Shown one piece after another: positions 1 through 8,084 of a stretch of 64,000 nucleotides of DNA. Numbering within the stretch: position 1 is the stretch's first letter; each line of letters opens with the position of its first letter. Made by a program: the position numbers and the translations under genes. Below the pieces are notes generated by a model, which saw nothing but the letters and a program-made list of their open reading frames with translations, was not told the origin of the DNA and did no database searches. The stretch is from the NCBI RefSeq assembly GCF_023073355.1, contig NZ_JADPJI010000008.1, positions 1 through 64,000 of the forward strand, given 5' to 3'. Source of the DNA: Bradyrhizobium sp. 199 (GTDB lineage Bacteria > Pseudomonadota > Alphaproteobacteria > Rhizobiales > Xanthobacteraceae).

Positions 1-472
1 CGCGCGCCGACGCCGTCGCGGCCACCGCATCCCGGCCCGCGTCCCGTGACGATCGCGAAACGCCCCTTGCGGCGGGCGGGATGTCAGGCTTGTACGGCAC
101 AACCGAACTTCTGTAAAATCGAATATTTTTGTGCGCGGCGATCGACCCAGCACTGGCGTGTTTTGCCCGTCGGGCACCACAACAGATTGTGGCTGGGATG
201 GGTCGAACTGCTGCGAACCCCAGCTCCGCCGAATGGCCGTTTCGCCGCCGGCGTGACTCGTGATCCAGTCGTTGCTGGCCCATGCGAACCTTCACGCAGG
301 CACGCTGGTCTGAGCCGGCTTTCCGCAACTGCCTGAAGCGCGACGAGATTGCGTCGCGCTACGGCGCTCCCCATTTGTCGCCCACTTTGACGTCGATGCG
401 AGTCCTGATATCCTTTGGCACAGCGCCGCTCGACGAGCGATGCCGTCAATCGATGGACAAGAGCGGCTAAGG
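1..472. other. No supported gene
   Basis: Open frames exist on both strands here, but none has a recognisable domain, a plausible start with a ribosome-binding site, or convincing composition. The first 49 bases could be the 3' end of a gene entering from the left, since one plus-strand frame stays open to a TGA at 47-49. That is too short to support a call. Confidence 0.4.
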
Positions 473-478
473 ATGCGG

Positions 479-871
479 ATGAGAAGCGTGACGCTGTTGG
501 CTCTCGGCCTCCTGTTGATCGGCGTCTGGTCGCAGGATAACGCCAGCGGACAGACTTCGGTCACACCGCCCGTTTCGCTGGTTCCACCAACTGCCACGCC
601 GCCGCGCGCGAACACCAGGAATTCCAGGATTCCGCCGCCGGCCTCGGGCAGAGAGGCTTCACCATCCGTCGTCGGTGGGCCTGCGCCGAATTCGGCGGCC
701 GATTACGATGGCTTCAGCGCCGCTGACGACACTGACGCCCCAAGTCAGGTGACACCGCCCGTGAGGTCCCGCGCCACAAGGGGCCCCAGCTCCGATCCAG
801 ATGCAAGCAGCATCGACGGGGAAGACGAGGCGTTGAAACGCAAACTGACGATCTGCAAAAATTGCAAATAG
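479..871 (+). CDS. Small exported hypothetical protein, Pro/Ser-rich
   Basis: I do not recognise a family. The 130-residue product begins with a short basic stretch and a hydrophobic segment (about residues 3-17), consistent with a signal peptide or membrane anchor. A long low-complexity region rich in Pro, Ser, Thr and Asp follows. The protein ends in a short basic Cys-x2-Cys tail. In-frame starts also exist at 440 and 473. I chose 479 because AAGG at 469-472 is well spaced from it and the hydrophobic segment then sits at the N-terminus. It stands alone between an unassigned region and the TPP enzyme. The low-complexity body gives no function. Confidence 0.55.
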   Translation: MRSVTLLALGLLLIGVWSQDNASGQTSVTPPVSLVPPTATPPRANTRNSRIPPPASGREASPSVVGGPAPNSAADYDGFSAADDTDAPSQVTPPVRSRATRGPSSDPDASSIDGEDEALKRKLTICKNCK

Positions 872-1063
872 CAGGCGCATAACCCGGAGAATAGCGAGCA
901 AATCCGCGGATGCAGGTATCCCGGATTACGCCGCGCTCCATCCGAGCTATGGCAGTTCGCCGCATAGCTGACTGTCGCCTGCTCACGCTTTACCGCCTCC
1001 TCATTTCCTGATCCTCTCTCCCCAATTGCCGGATCAACCGGCCTTGCCAGGGAGAGAGACGCC

Positions 1064-2698
1064 ATGAAGCTCGGCACCGCCATTGCGGAAATCATGCGGC
1101 GCGAGGGAATCGAGATCCTCTGCGGCTATCCGGTCAACCATCTGATCGAGCATGCGGCCAAAGCCGAAATCCGCCCCGTGATGGTGCGGCAGGAGCGCGT
1201 CGGCATCCACATGGCGGATGCGATCTCGCGGGTGACGTCCGGCCGCAGCATCGGCGCGTTCTGCATGCAGCATGGACCCGGCGCCGAGAACGCGATGGGC
1301 GGCGTCGCGCAGTGCTTTGGCGAATCCGTGCCGGTGCTGGTGCTGCCGATGGGCTACCAGCGCAGGCTTGCGCATATCGAGCCGAACTTCAATTCCAGCG
1401 AGGCGATGAAGCCGTTCGCGAAATCGTCGGAGCCGATCATTCTCGCTGCTGAAGTCGCCAATATCTTCCGCCGCGCCTTCACCAAGCTGAAGAACGGCCG
1501 CGGCGGGCCCGTGATCGTCGAAATTCCCTCCGACATGTGGAACGAAGAGGTGCCGGAGCCGCTCGATTACACGCCGGTGCTGCGCACCCGTTACGGCGCC
1601 GACCCTGTTCACGTGAAGGAAGCAGCCGGCCTGCTCGTGAATGCAAAACGAGCTGTGATCTATGCCGGCCAGGGCGTGCACTACGCGCAAGCCTGGCCGC
1701 AGCTAAAGCAGCTCGCGGAGCGGCTGGCGATCCCCGTCACCACCAGCTTAGGTGGCAAATCATCGTTCCCCGAAACGCATCCGCTCTCGCTCGGCTCCGG
1801 CGGTCTTGCGGTGCCGCGCGCGGTGCCGAAGTTTCTGAGCGAGGCCGACGTCATCTTCGGCATCGGCTGCTCGTTCACCGAAACGAATTTCGGCATCGCG
1901 ATGCCGAAAGGGAAGACCATCATCCATTCCACGCTCGATCCCAATCATCTCAACAAGGATGTGGAAGCCAGGATCGGTCTCGTCGGTGACGCCGGCCTCG
2001 TGCTCGATGCGCTGCTGGAGGAGATCGGCAAGACCGTCACCAGGAATCGCGATGCCTCCGCGGTCGCGGCCGAGATAGCGGCCTCGCACAAGGAGTGGCT
2101 GGCGAAATGGATGCCGAAGCTCACCAGCAACGATGCACCGCTCAGCCCCTATCGCGTGCTGTGGGATTTGCAGCACACCGTCGACATCGAGAACACCATC
2201 ATCACGCATGATGCCGGCAGTCCGCGCGACCAGCTCTCGCCGTTCTGGAAAGCGGTCAAACCCCTCACCTATCTCGGCTGGGGCAAGACGACGCAGCTCG
2301 GCTACGGCCTTGGCCTTGCCATGGGCGCCAAGCTCGCAAAGCCCGACAAGCTCTGCATCAATGTCTGGGGCGATGCTGCCATTGGTTTTACGGGCATGGA
2401 TTTCGAGACCGCGGTGCGCGAGCGCATCCCGATCATGTCGATCCTGCTCAACAACTTCTCGATGGCGATCGAACTGAAGGTGATGCCGGTCTCGACCGAA
2501 AAATATCGCTCGACCGACATTTCCGGCGACTATGCCGCAATGGCGCGCGCCTTCGGCGGCTACGGCGAGCGGGTGTTGAGGCCGGAGGACATCGTGCCCG
2601 CAATCAAGCGCGGCATCCAGAAGACGCAGGAAGGTGTGCCGGTGCTGCTGGAGTTCATCACAGCCAAGGAGACCGAGGTGTCGCGGCCGGGCACGTGA
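1064..2698 (+). CDS. Thiamine pyrophosphate-requiring enzyme, acetolactate synthase-like
   Basis: This is a 544-residue member of the TPP-dependent decarboxylase/synthase superfamily (acetolactate synthase, benzoylformate decarboxylase and relatives). It has the usual order: N-terminal PYR domain, central domain, C-terminal PP domain. Glu44 in RQERVG is at the expected position of the catalytic Glu that activates the cofactor. The cofactor and Mg site is seen as GDA at about 436-438 followed by LLNN, a variant of the usual GDG...NN. ATG 1064 follows a purine-rich GGGAGAGAG. No regulatory ACT subunit lies beside it, which argues against a housekeeping branched-chain synthase. The 2-oxo-acid substrate cannot be read from the sequence. 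Confidence 0.85.
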   Translation: MKLGTAIAEIMRREGIEILCGYPVNHLIEHAAKAEIRPVMVRQERVGIHMADAISRVTSGRSIGAFCMQHGPGAENAMGGVAQCFGESVPVLVLPMGYQRRLAHIEPNFNSSEAMKPFAKSSEPIILAAEVANIFRRAFTKLKNGRGGPVIVEIPSDMWNEEVPEPLDYTPVLRTRYGADPVHVKEAAGLLVNAKRAVIYAGQGVHYAQAWPQLKQLAERLAIPVTTSLGGKSSFPETHPLSLGSGGLAVPRAVPKFLSEADVIFGIGCSFTETNFGIAMPKGKTIIHSTLDPNHLNKDVEARIGLVGDAGLVLDALLEEIGKTVTRNRDASAVAAEIAASHKEWLAKWMPKLTSNDAPLSPYRVLWDLQHTVDIENTIITHDAGSPRDQLSPFWKAVKPLTYLGWGKTTQLGYGLGLAMGAKLAKPDKLCINVWGDAAIGFTGMDFETAVRERIPIMSILLNNFSMAIELKVMPVSTEKYRSTDISGDYAAMARAFGGYGERVLRPEDIVPAIKRGIQKTQEGVPVLLEFITAKETEVSRPGT

Positions 2699-2741
2699 GA
2701 CGGGCGCGCTTGACGACGCCCAACGGCTTGCGCCGCGCGCC

Positions 2742-2896
2742 ACCTCTCCCCGGCGGGGAGAGGTCGGATTGCGTCCGGCGATGCGAAGCATCGTCCGGTG
2801 TAATCCGGGTGAGGGGCCGCAGCATCCAGTGAGACCGTAACCCCTCACCCGGATTGCATCTTGCGATGCCATCCGACCTCTCCCTAAGGGAGAGGT
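2742..2896. repeat. Long imperfect inverted repeat, interspersed-element type
   Basis: The arms at about 2742-2816 and 2841-2896 are reverse complements over much of their length. The left arm runs from ACCTCTCCCC to GGGTGAGGGG. The right arm runs from CCCCTCACCC to GGGAGAGGT. Smaller palindromes are nested inside, for example CTCTCCCC/GGGGAGAG. This is the form of a mobile palindromic repeat common between genes in Bradyrhizobium and relatives. It fills most of the 341-base gap between the TPP enzyme and the kinase, and as RNA it could fold and act as a terminator. Confidence 0.8.
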
Positions 2897-3039
2897 AGGC
2901 GCCCGCCGCTATCTTTCGTGGATTCGACCCGAGCCTGCTTCAGATGGGTGCCGCAGTTGCGGACGGCTGGCTCCCGCCGCAGAAGATGTGATAATCCGGC
3001 CCGGTGCCGCGCCTGTCGCGGCATCAAGCCGGATCAGGA

Positions 3040-5547
3040 ATGACGACCCCTTTCAACAAAATCGAGGAACTCGAGCGCCGATTGCAGTCGGCTGCAGCCG
3101 AGACTGCGGAGCTGCGCGGCGAGCTTGCGATTGCGCGGGATCGCCAGAGCGCCAGCGCCGAGATCCTGCGCAACATCGCGGCCTCGCCTTCCGATGCCCG
3201 GCCCGTCTTCGAGGCGATCGCGTCGAGCTCCAAGCGCTTGCTCGACGGCTTCTCCGCAACCGTGCTTCAATTCAGCGGCGACGAGCTGCATCTCGTGGCG
3301 TTCACGCCGATCGACCCGGAGACGGATGAAGGGCTCAAGGCCTCGTTCCCACGCAAGATCGCGGACTTCCCGACCTTTGCCCTGGTGCGCGGCGGCGAGA
3401 CCATCCAGTTTCCGGACAGCGAAGCCGATGACGTCCCACAGCTGAACCGCGAGCTGGCGCGGCTGCGCGGCTTCCGCAGCGTCCTGTTCATGCCGCTGAT
3501 GAATCGGGGCGCGCCGGTTGGCATGATCAGCGTTACGCGGGCTGAGCCAGGCGCATTCGCGCCCGACCTCGTGCAGCTGCTCCAGACCTTTGCCGACCAG
3601 GCCTTGATCGCGATCGAGAATGCGCGGCTGTTCAACGAGACCCGCGGAGCGCTCGAGCGCCAGACCGCGACCGCCGATATCCTGAAGGTGATGGCGGCCT
3701 CGCCCTCGGACGTGCAGCCGGTGTTCGAGGCCATCGCCGCCAATGCCAACCGGCTGATCGGCGGCTTTTCCACGGCGGTGCTGCGCTATGTCGACGGCGC
3801 CGCGCACCTTGCCGCGTTCACGCCGACCGATCCGGCTGGCGATCGCGTGCTCCAGGCCTCGTTCCCGGTGCTCTTCGCCCAGTTCCCGCCCTACCAGCTG
3901 GTGGCCCATGGTGCCGCCGCGCAGCTGCCCGACACCGAGCTCGAGCCGGCCGCGCGCGACATCGCGCGCGCCCGCGGTTATCGCAGCATGTTGTTTGCGC
4001 CCTTGATGAGTGAAGGCGAGGCCATCGGCATCATCATCACGACGCGCCGCGCGACCGGCAACTTCGCCGAGCATCATGTGCGGCTGCTGCAGACTTTCGC
4101 GGATCAGGCCGTGATCGCAATCAAGAATGTCAGCCTGTTCAATGAAGCCCGAGCGAGAACCCGCGATCTCGAAGAATCGCTCCAGCAGCAGACCGCGACC
4201 GCAGACGTACTCAAGGTCATCAGCCGCTCGACCTTCGATCTGCAGACGGTTCTCGAGACACTGATAAAATCCGCCGTCCAATTGAGCGGCACCAATCGGG
4301 GGTCGATTTTCCTTCGTGAAGGAGACGTGTTTCCGCTCAAGGCTGCCTCCAGCACCACCCCCGAGTTCTTGCAATATTGGGCGGCCAATCCGGCCAAGGC
4401 CGGCCGCGGATCGGCGACCTCGCGCGTCATCTCATCGGGAAAGATCGAACTCATTCCAGATGTTCTCGATGATCCGGAAATGCAAATGACCGCGAGCTCA
4501 CTGGTCAGCATCCGCGCGGCACTGGGCGTGCCGCTGCTCCGCGACGACAAGGTCGAAGGGGTGCTGGTGCTGACGAGACCGGAGCCTGGTCCGTTCACCA
4601 AAAGCCAGATCGATCTGGTGCAAACCTTCGCGGACCAGGCCGTCATTGCAGTCGAGAACGTCCGTTTGTTCGAGGAAGCCCAGGACCGCACGCGCGAGCT
4701 TGCCCGATCTCTCGACGATCTGCGCGCCGCTCAAGACCGGCTGGTCCAGACCGAGAAGCTCGCATCGCTCGGCCAGCTCACCGCCGGCATCGCGCATGAG
4801 ATCAAGAACCCGCTCAACTTCGTCAACAATTTTGCATCGCTCTCCGCCGAATTGACCGAGGAGCTGAACGAGGTGCTCGCACCGGCGGCCCTCGCGGGCG
4901 AAATCCGCAGCCAAGTCGATGAGCTCACGGGACTCCTGAAGGACAATCTCGAAAAGATCGTGCAGCACGGACGGCGCGCCGATTCTATCGTCAAGAACAT
5001 GCTGCTGCATTCGCGCGAGGGCGGCGGCGAGCATCGCCTGAGCGACATCAACGCGGTGGTCGAAGAAAGCCTCAACCTCGCCTATCACGGCGCGCGGGCC
5101 GAGAAGCCGCAGTTCAACGTGACGCTCGAGCGCGAGCTCGATCCGGTGGCAGGCTCAGCCGATGTGTTCCCGCAGGAGATCACCCGGGTGCTGCTGAACC
5201 TGATCTCGAACGGATTCCATGCCGTCGCCAAGCGCAAGGCGGAGAACGCTGAGGCCGGTTACGCGCCGGTCGTGACCGCCGCGACCCGCGACCGCGGCGA
5301 TCACATCGAGATCCGCATTCGCGACAACGGCACGGGCATCCCGGACGAGGTGAAGGAGAAGATGTTCAATCCGTTCTTCACCACCAAGCCGGCCGGCGAA
5401 GGCACTGGGCTCGGGTTGTCGATGAGCCACGACATCGTGGTGAAGCAACATGGCGGCACGATCGACGTCGCGACCGAGCCGGGCAAGTTCACCGAATTCA
5501 CGATCGTGCTGCCGCGCAAGAGTGGCTTCCCGGATCGAGGCGGATAA
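3040..5547 (+). CDS. Soluble triple-GAF sensor histidine kinase
   Basis: The 835-residue protein starts with a coiled coil (about 5-40) and has three consecutive GAF-type sensor domains (about 42-197, 214-368 and 390-546), each ending in a similar FADQA-(V/L)-IAI/V-EN helix. A linking coiled coil, a HisKA domain and an ATP-binding domain follow. The phospho-acceptor is His586 in IAHEIKNPLN. N-box (LLNLISNGFHAV), G1 (DNGTGIP) and G2 (GEGTGLGLSM) motifs are intact. There is no transmembrane segment, so it should sense a cytoplasmic signal. No response regulator is adjacent, so it is an orphan. A GTG at 3004 in the same frame is possible, but ATG 3040 places the coiled coil at the N-terminus and has GGATCAGGA in front. 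Confidence 0.88.
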   Translation: MTTPFNKIEELERRLQSAAAETAELRGELAIARDRQSASAEILRNIAASPSDARPVFEAIASSSKRLLDGFSATVLQFSGDELHLVAFTPIDPETDEGLKASFPRKIADFPTFALVRGGETIQFPDSEADDVPQLNRELARLRGFRSVLFMPLMNRGAPVGMISVTRAEPGAFAPDLVQLLQTFADQALIAIENARLFNETRGALERQTATADILKVMAASPSDVQPVFEAIAANANRLIGGFSTAVLRYVDGAAHLAAFTPTDPAGDRVLQASFPVLFAQFPPYQLVAHGAAAQLPDTELEPAARDIARARGYRSMLFAPLMSEGEAIGIIITTRRATGNFAEHHVRLLQTFADQAVIAIKNVSLFNEARARTRDLEESLQQQTATADVLKVISRSTFDLQTVLETLIKSAVQLSGTNRGSIFLREGDVFPLKAASSTTPEFLQYWAANPAKAGRGSATSRVISSGKIELIPDVLDDPEMQMTASSLVSIRAALGVPLLRDDKVEGVLVLTRPEPGPFTKSQIDLVQTFADQAVIAVENVRLFEEAQDRTRELARSLDDLRAAQDRLVQTEKLASLGQLTAGIAHEIKNPLNFVNNFASLSAELTEELNEVLAPAALAGEIRSQVDELTGLLKDNLEKIVQHGRRADSIVKNMLLHSREGGGEHRLSDINAVVEESLNLAYHGARAEKPQFNVTLERELDPVAGSADVFPQEITRVLLNLISNGFHAVAKRKAENAEAGYAPVVTAATRDRGDHIEIRIRDNGTGIPDEVKEKMFNPFFTTKPAGEGTGLGLSMSHDIVVKQHGGTIDVATEPGKFTEFTIVLPRKSGFPDRGG

Positions 5548-5549
5548 GC

Positions 5550-7133
5550 CTACTCCGCCATCTCGACGTGCTTGGTGACGGTGGGACCGGCGAGGGGCCG
5601 CTCCTCCATCATGATCAGGCAGAGCGCAGCACCGGTCATCAGCGCGGTGGCGGCGCCGAACACGTAACGGAACGCGTGCCGCATGTCGTCGGCGGGAATT
5701 GCGACGGCGCCCGCGGCGTGATGCTCGCCGGCGAGCGGAACGTCGATGCCGAGCGCGATGAGCAGGATGGCTGCGAAAGCGGCGACCGTGAAGGACGACA
5801 TCAGCGAACGGAAGAAGTTCAAGGCGCCGGTGATGGTGCCGACCTGCGGCCGCGCCACCGAATTCTGTACCGAGACCACGCAGACCGGAAAGGTGGTGCC
5901 GAGGCCGAGCGCAAACGCCGCCATCAGCGTCAGCAGGCCCCATAGCGGGAGCGTTGCCAGCGTGAGGCCAAGGCCACACAGCGCGGCCCAGGACGTGCCG
6001 ATGATGGCGACGCGCTTGTAGTGCTTGGCCCGCGCCATGGTGCGGCCGGCGATGGCCGCACCGCAGGTCGAGACCGCGGCGAGCGGAATGAGCGCAAGAC
6101 CCGCCTCGCTGGCACTGAGGTGATAGACGGATTCGTAATAAAGCGGGAGCTGGACCGTGAGGCCCGTGATGGCGCCGAGAGCGCAACCGCCGGCCGTCAG
6201 CCCGAACGGCACGACACGACCGCCGAGCAGCGGCAGCGGCAGGAACGGCTCGTCGGCGCGACGCGCGTGCCAGACGAAGGTGACGACTAGCGCGACCGCG
6301 CCGCCAACCATCGCGAGCACCGTCGGCGAGAGCCAGGGAAAGCGCGTACCACCCCAGGTCAGCACCAGCATGAAGACGACGGCAGAGGCCATCAGCAGAA
6401 CGCCGCCGAGCCAGTCGACCTTGCGCTTGCGGTGGAATACCGGGATCTTCTTCATCTTCGGCAGCAGCAGCGCCAGCGCCGCGGCCGTCAGCGGCAGATT
6501 GATCCAGAAGATCATCGACCAGTGCAGATGCTCGGCGAACACGCCGCCGATGACCGGGCCGAGGATGCCGCCGACCATCCACACGCTGGAGAAATAGGCC
6601 TGATATTGACCGCGCTCGCGCGGTGAGACGACGTCGGAGATCACCGTCTGCACCACGGGCATGATGCCGCCGCCGCCGAGCCCCTGAAGGCCGCGCGCCA
6701 GGATCAGCATCGGCATGTTCGGCGCGATCGCGCAAAGCACCGAGCCCGCCACGAACAGGCTGAGCGAAATGATGATCATGGCGCGCCGGCCGTAAATGTC
6801 GCTCAAGGTGCCGAACACCGGCGCGACCGCGGTCGAGGCGAGCAGATAGGCGGTGATGACCCAGGAGAGATTGGAGACGTCCTGGAACTGGCGTCCGATG
6901 GTCGGCAGCGCGGTCGCCACGATGGTCTGGTCGAGGGCGGCCAGGAACATCGTCAGCATCAGGCTGACGACGATGGTGCGGACCTCGTCCCGCGACAGCG
7001 GCGCCGGCGGCGCGATGGACGGGGCATCATCGACGCTGATGACCTCGCTCGGAAGCCGGGACAGCTCTTCGGCGATTTCGTCGGGCAAAGTCTGGATATC
7101 GGCAGAACTGCTCTGCCGTTCGAACTTGTTCAT
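5550..7133 (-). CDS. MFS exporter, DHA2 (EmrB/QacA-type, 14 TM) family
   Basis: This is a 527-residue proton-driven drug or metabolite exporter of the inner membrane. After a hydrophilic N-terminus of about 60 residues come many hydrophobic helices. MFS motif A is visible as GTLSDIYGRRA, and RGLQGLGGGGIMPV and GPVIGGVFAEH match conserved DHA2 segments. Length and helix number fit the 14-helix subfamily. The open frame extends to 7241, but ATG 7133 (MNKFERQ) with upstream GAGCGAG gives the family-like N-terminus. Its stop codon lies 2 bases past the convergent kinase stop. No EmrA-like membrane-fusion partner is adjacent, so it may act alone. The substrate is unknown. Confidence 0.9.
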   Translation of the reverse strand: MNKFERQSSSADIQTLPDEIAEELSRLPSEVISVDDAPSIAPPAPLSRDEVRTIVVSLMLTMFLAALDQTIVATALPTIGRQFQDVSNLSWVITAYLLASTAVAPVFGTLSDIYGRRAMIIISLSLFVAGSVLCAIAPNMPMLILARGLQGLGGGGIMPVVQTVISDVVSPRERGQYQAYFSSVWMVGGILGPVIGGVFAEHLHWSMIFWINLPLTAAALALLLPKMKKIPVFHRKRKVDWLGGVLLMASAVVFMLVLTWGGTRFPWLSPTVLAMVGGAVALVVTFVWHARRADEPFLPLPLLGGRVVPFGLTAGGCALGAITGLTVQLPLYYESVYHLSASEAGLALIPLAAVSTCGAAIAGRTMARAKHYKRVAIIGTSWAALCGLGLTLATLPLWGLLTLMAAFALGLGTTFPVCVVSVQNSVARPQVGTITGALNFFRSLMSSFTVAAFAAILLIALGIDVPLAGEHHAAGAVAIPADDMRHAFRYVFGAATALMTGAALCLIMMEERPLAGPTVTKHVEMAE

Positions 7134-7288
7134 CTCGCTCGGACGTGGTGGGGCGGCGCAACGCCGCGAAGGATTCGTTCTATGCAGCCAATGTAGACAG
7201 CAAAGTTCTTCCCAGGCAGGCACCGCCGCGCATGGGAGCATCCCACCCGCGCGTCATCCCGAACAATTGAACGGCGGCGTGCGTCGGA

Positions 7289-7804
7289 TCAGTCCTTCGG
7301 GCGTCGTTTCAAGCGGGCCCGTTTCGGCAGCAAGGCCGGCCATTGCACGATGTGGTCCTCGAGCTCCTCGTCCGGGATCTCCTCCTCGCTGCCCTCGACC
7401 CGGCCGCGCACGGAGACGCCGGCGTCATGCACGGAGTTGGGATCGCCTGACACCAGAGGATGCCACCAATAGAGATCGCGGCCCTCGGCGACGAGCTTGT
7501 AGCCGCAGCTCGGCGGCAGCCAGTTCAGGGTGCGGACATTGGCCGGCGTCAGGCGGACGCAATCCGGAACCTTGTCGGACCGATTCGGATAGTCCTTGCA
7601 GCCGCAGCTGGCACCATCGAGCAGCTTGCAGCCGATATGGGTGAAATAGATCTCGCCGGTGTCCTCGTCCTCGAGCTTGTTCAGGCAGCAGCGCCCGCAG
7701 CCGTCGCACAGGCTTTCCCATTCGGGCCCCGACATCTCTTCCAACGTCTTGGTTTTCCAGAAGAATCCTTCCTGGCCTGAAGGTCGTTTGGGAACTGCGG
7801 TCAT
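7289..7804 (-). CDS. YcgN-family cysteine cluster protein
   Basis: The 171-residue protein belongs to the YcgN/UPF0260 family, whose members carry a conserved set of cysteines thought to bind a metal or Fe-S centre (YkgJ-like cluster). Visible clusters are CDGCGRCCLNK near the N-terminus, then GCKLLDG-SCGCKDY and later CVRL and SCGYKL. The family is cytoplasmic and its biochemical role is not established. ATG 7804 (MTAVPKR) is preferred over an in-frame ATG three codons upstream. It is transcribed away from the PBP gene on its right. Confidence 0.88.
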   Translation of the reverse strand: MTAVPKRPSGQEGFFWKTKTLEEMSGPEWESLCDGCGRCCLNKLEDEDTGEIYFTHIGCKLLDGASCGCKDYPNRSDKVPDCVRLTPANVRTLNWLPPSCGYKLVAEGRDLYWWHPLVSGDPNSVHDAGVSVRGRVEGSEEEIPDEELEDHIVQWPALLPKRARLKRRPKD

Positions 7805-8084
7805 GCGCCTCAATAAAACTTCAAAAGGGCTACGGCAACGCCATCTAGGGCGTGCGGCCGGGGTGGTGCAAGCAACGCGCCTTTGGGCCCGGGGTCAATT
7901 AGGCCTGTTGTTCAAAACCGCGAGCGTGACCATTGGTTTATGGGCTCCGCTCGGCTAGAAGGAACACCAAGTCCCTCGGATGCTGGCCGGGCGCCTTGGG
8001 TTTGCCGCAACGTTCCCCCAAGACGTCTCGATGCCGCCCGGCCGGGTGCTTGGACGCTTTTGAAGCGAGCCTCAAGGGTTCTAG

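Noticed and set aside
84..449. 121-codon leftward frame at the window start
   Set aside because: No domain, signal or ribosome-binding site. The composition looks like random high-GC sequence.
1064..2698. Calling the TPP enzyme ilvB
   Set aside because: No regulatory small subunit is adjacent, and the cofactor motif is GDA instead of GDG. The substrate cannot be fixed from sequence alone.
3034..4374. 446-codon open frame opposite the GAF kinase
   Set aside because: It mirrors the kinase codons, has no recognisable domain and no plausible start context.
5155..6735. 526-codon frame overlapping the DHA2 exporter and the kinase end
   Set aside because: Most of it is an alternative frame of the exporter gene, and the translation is low-complexity Arg/Ala/Gly without membrane helices.
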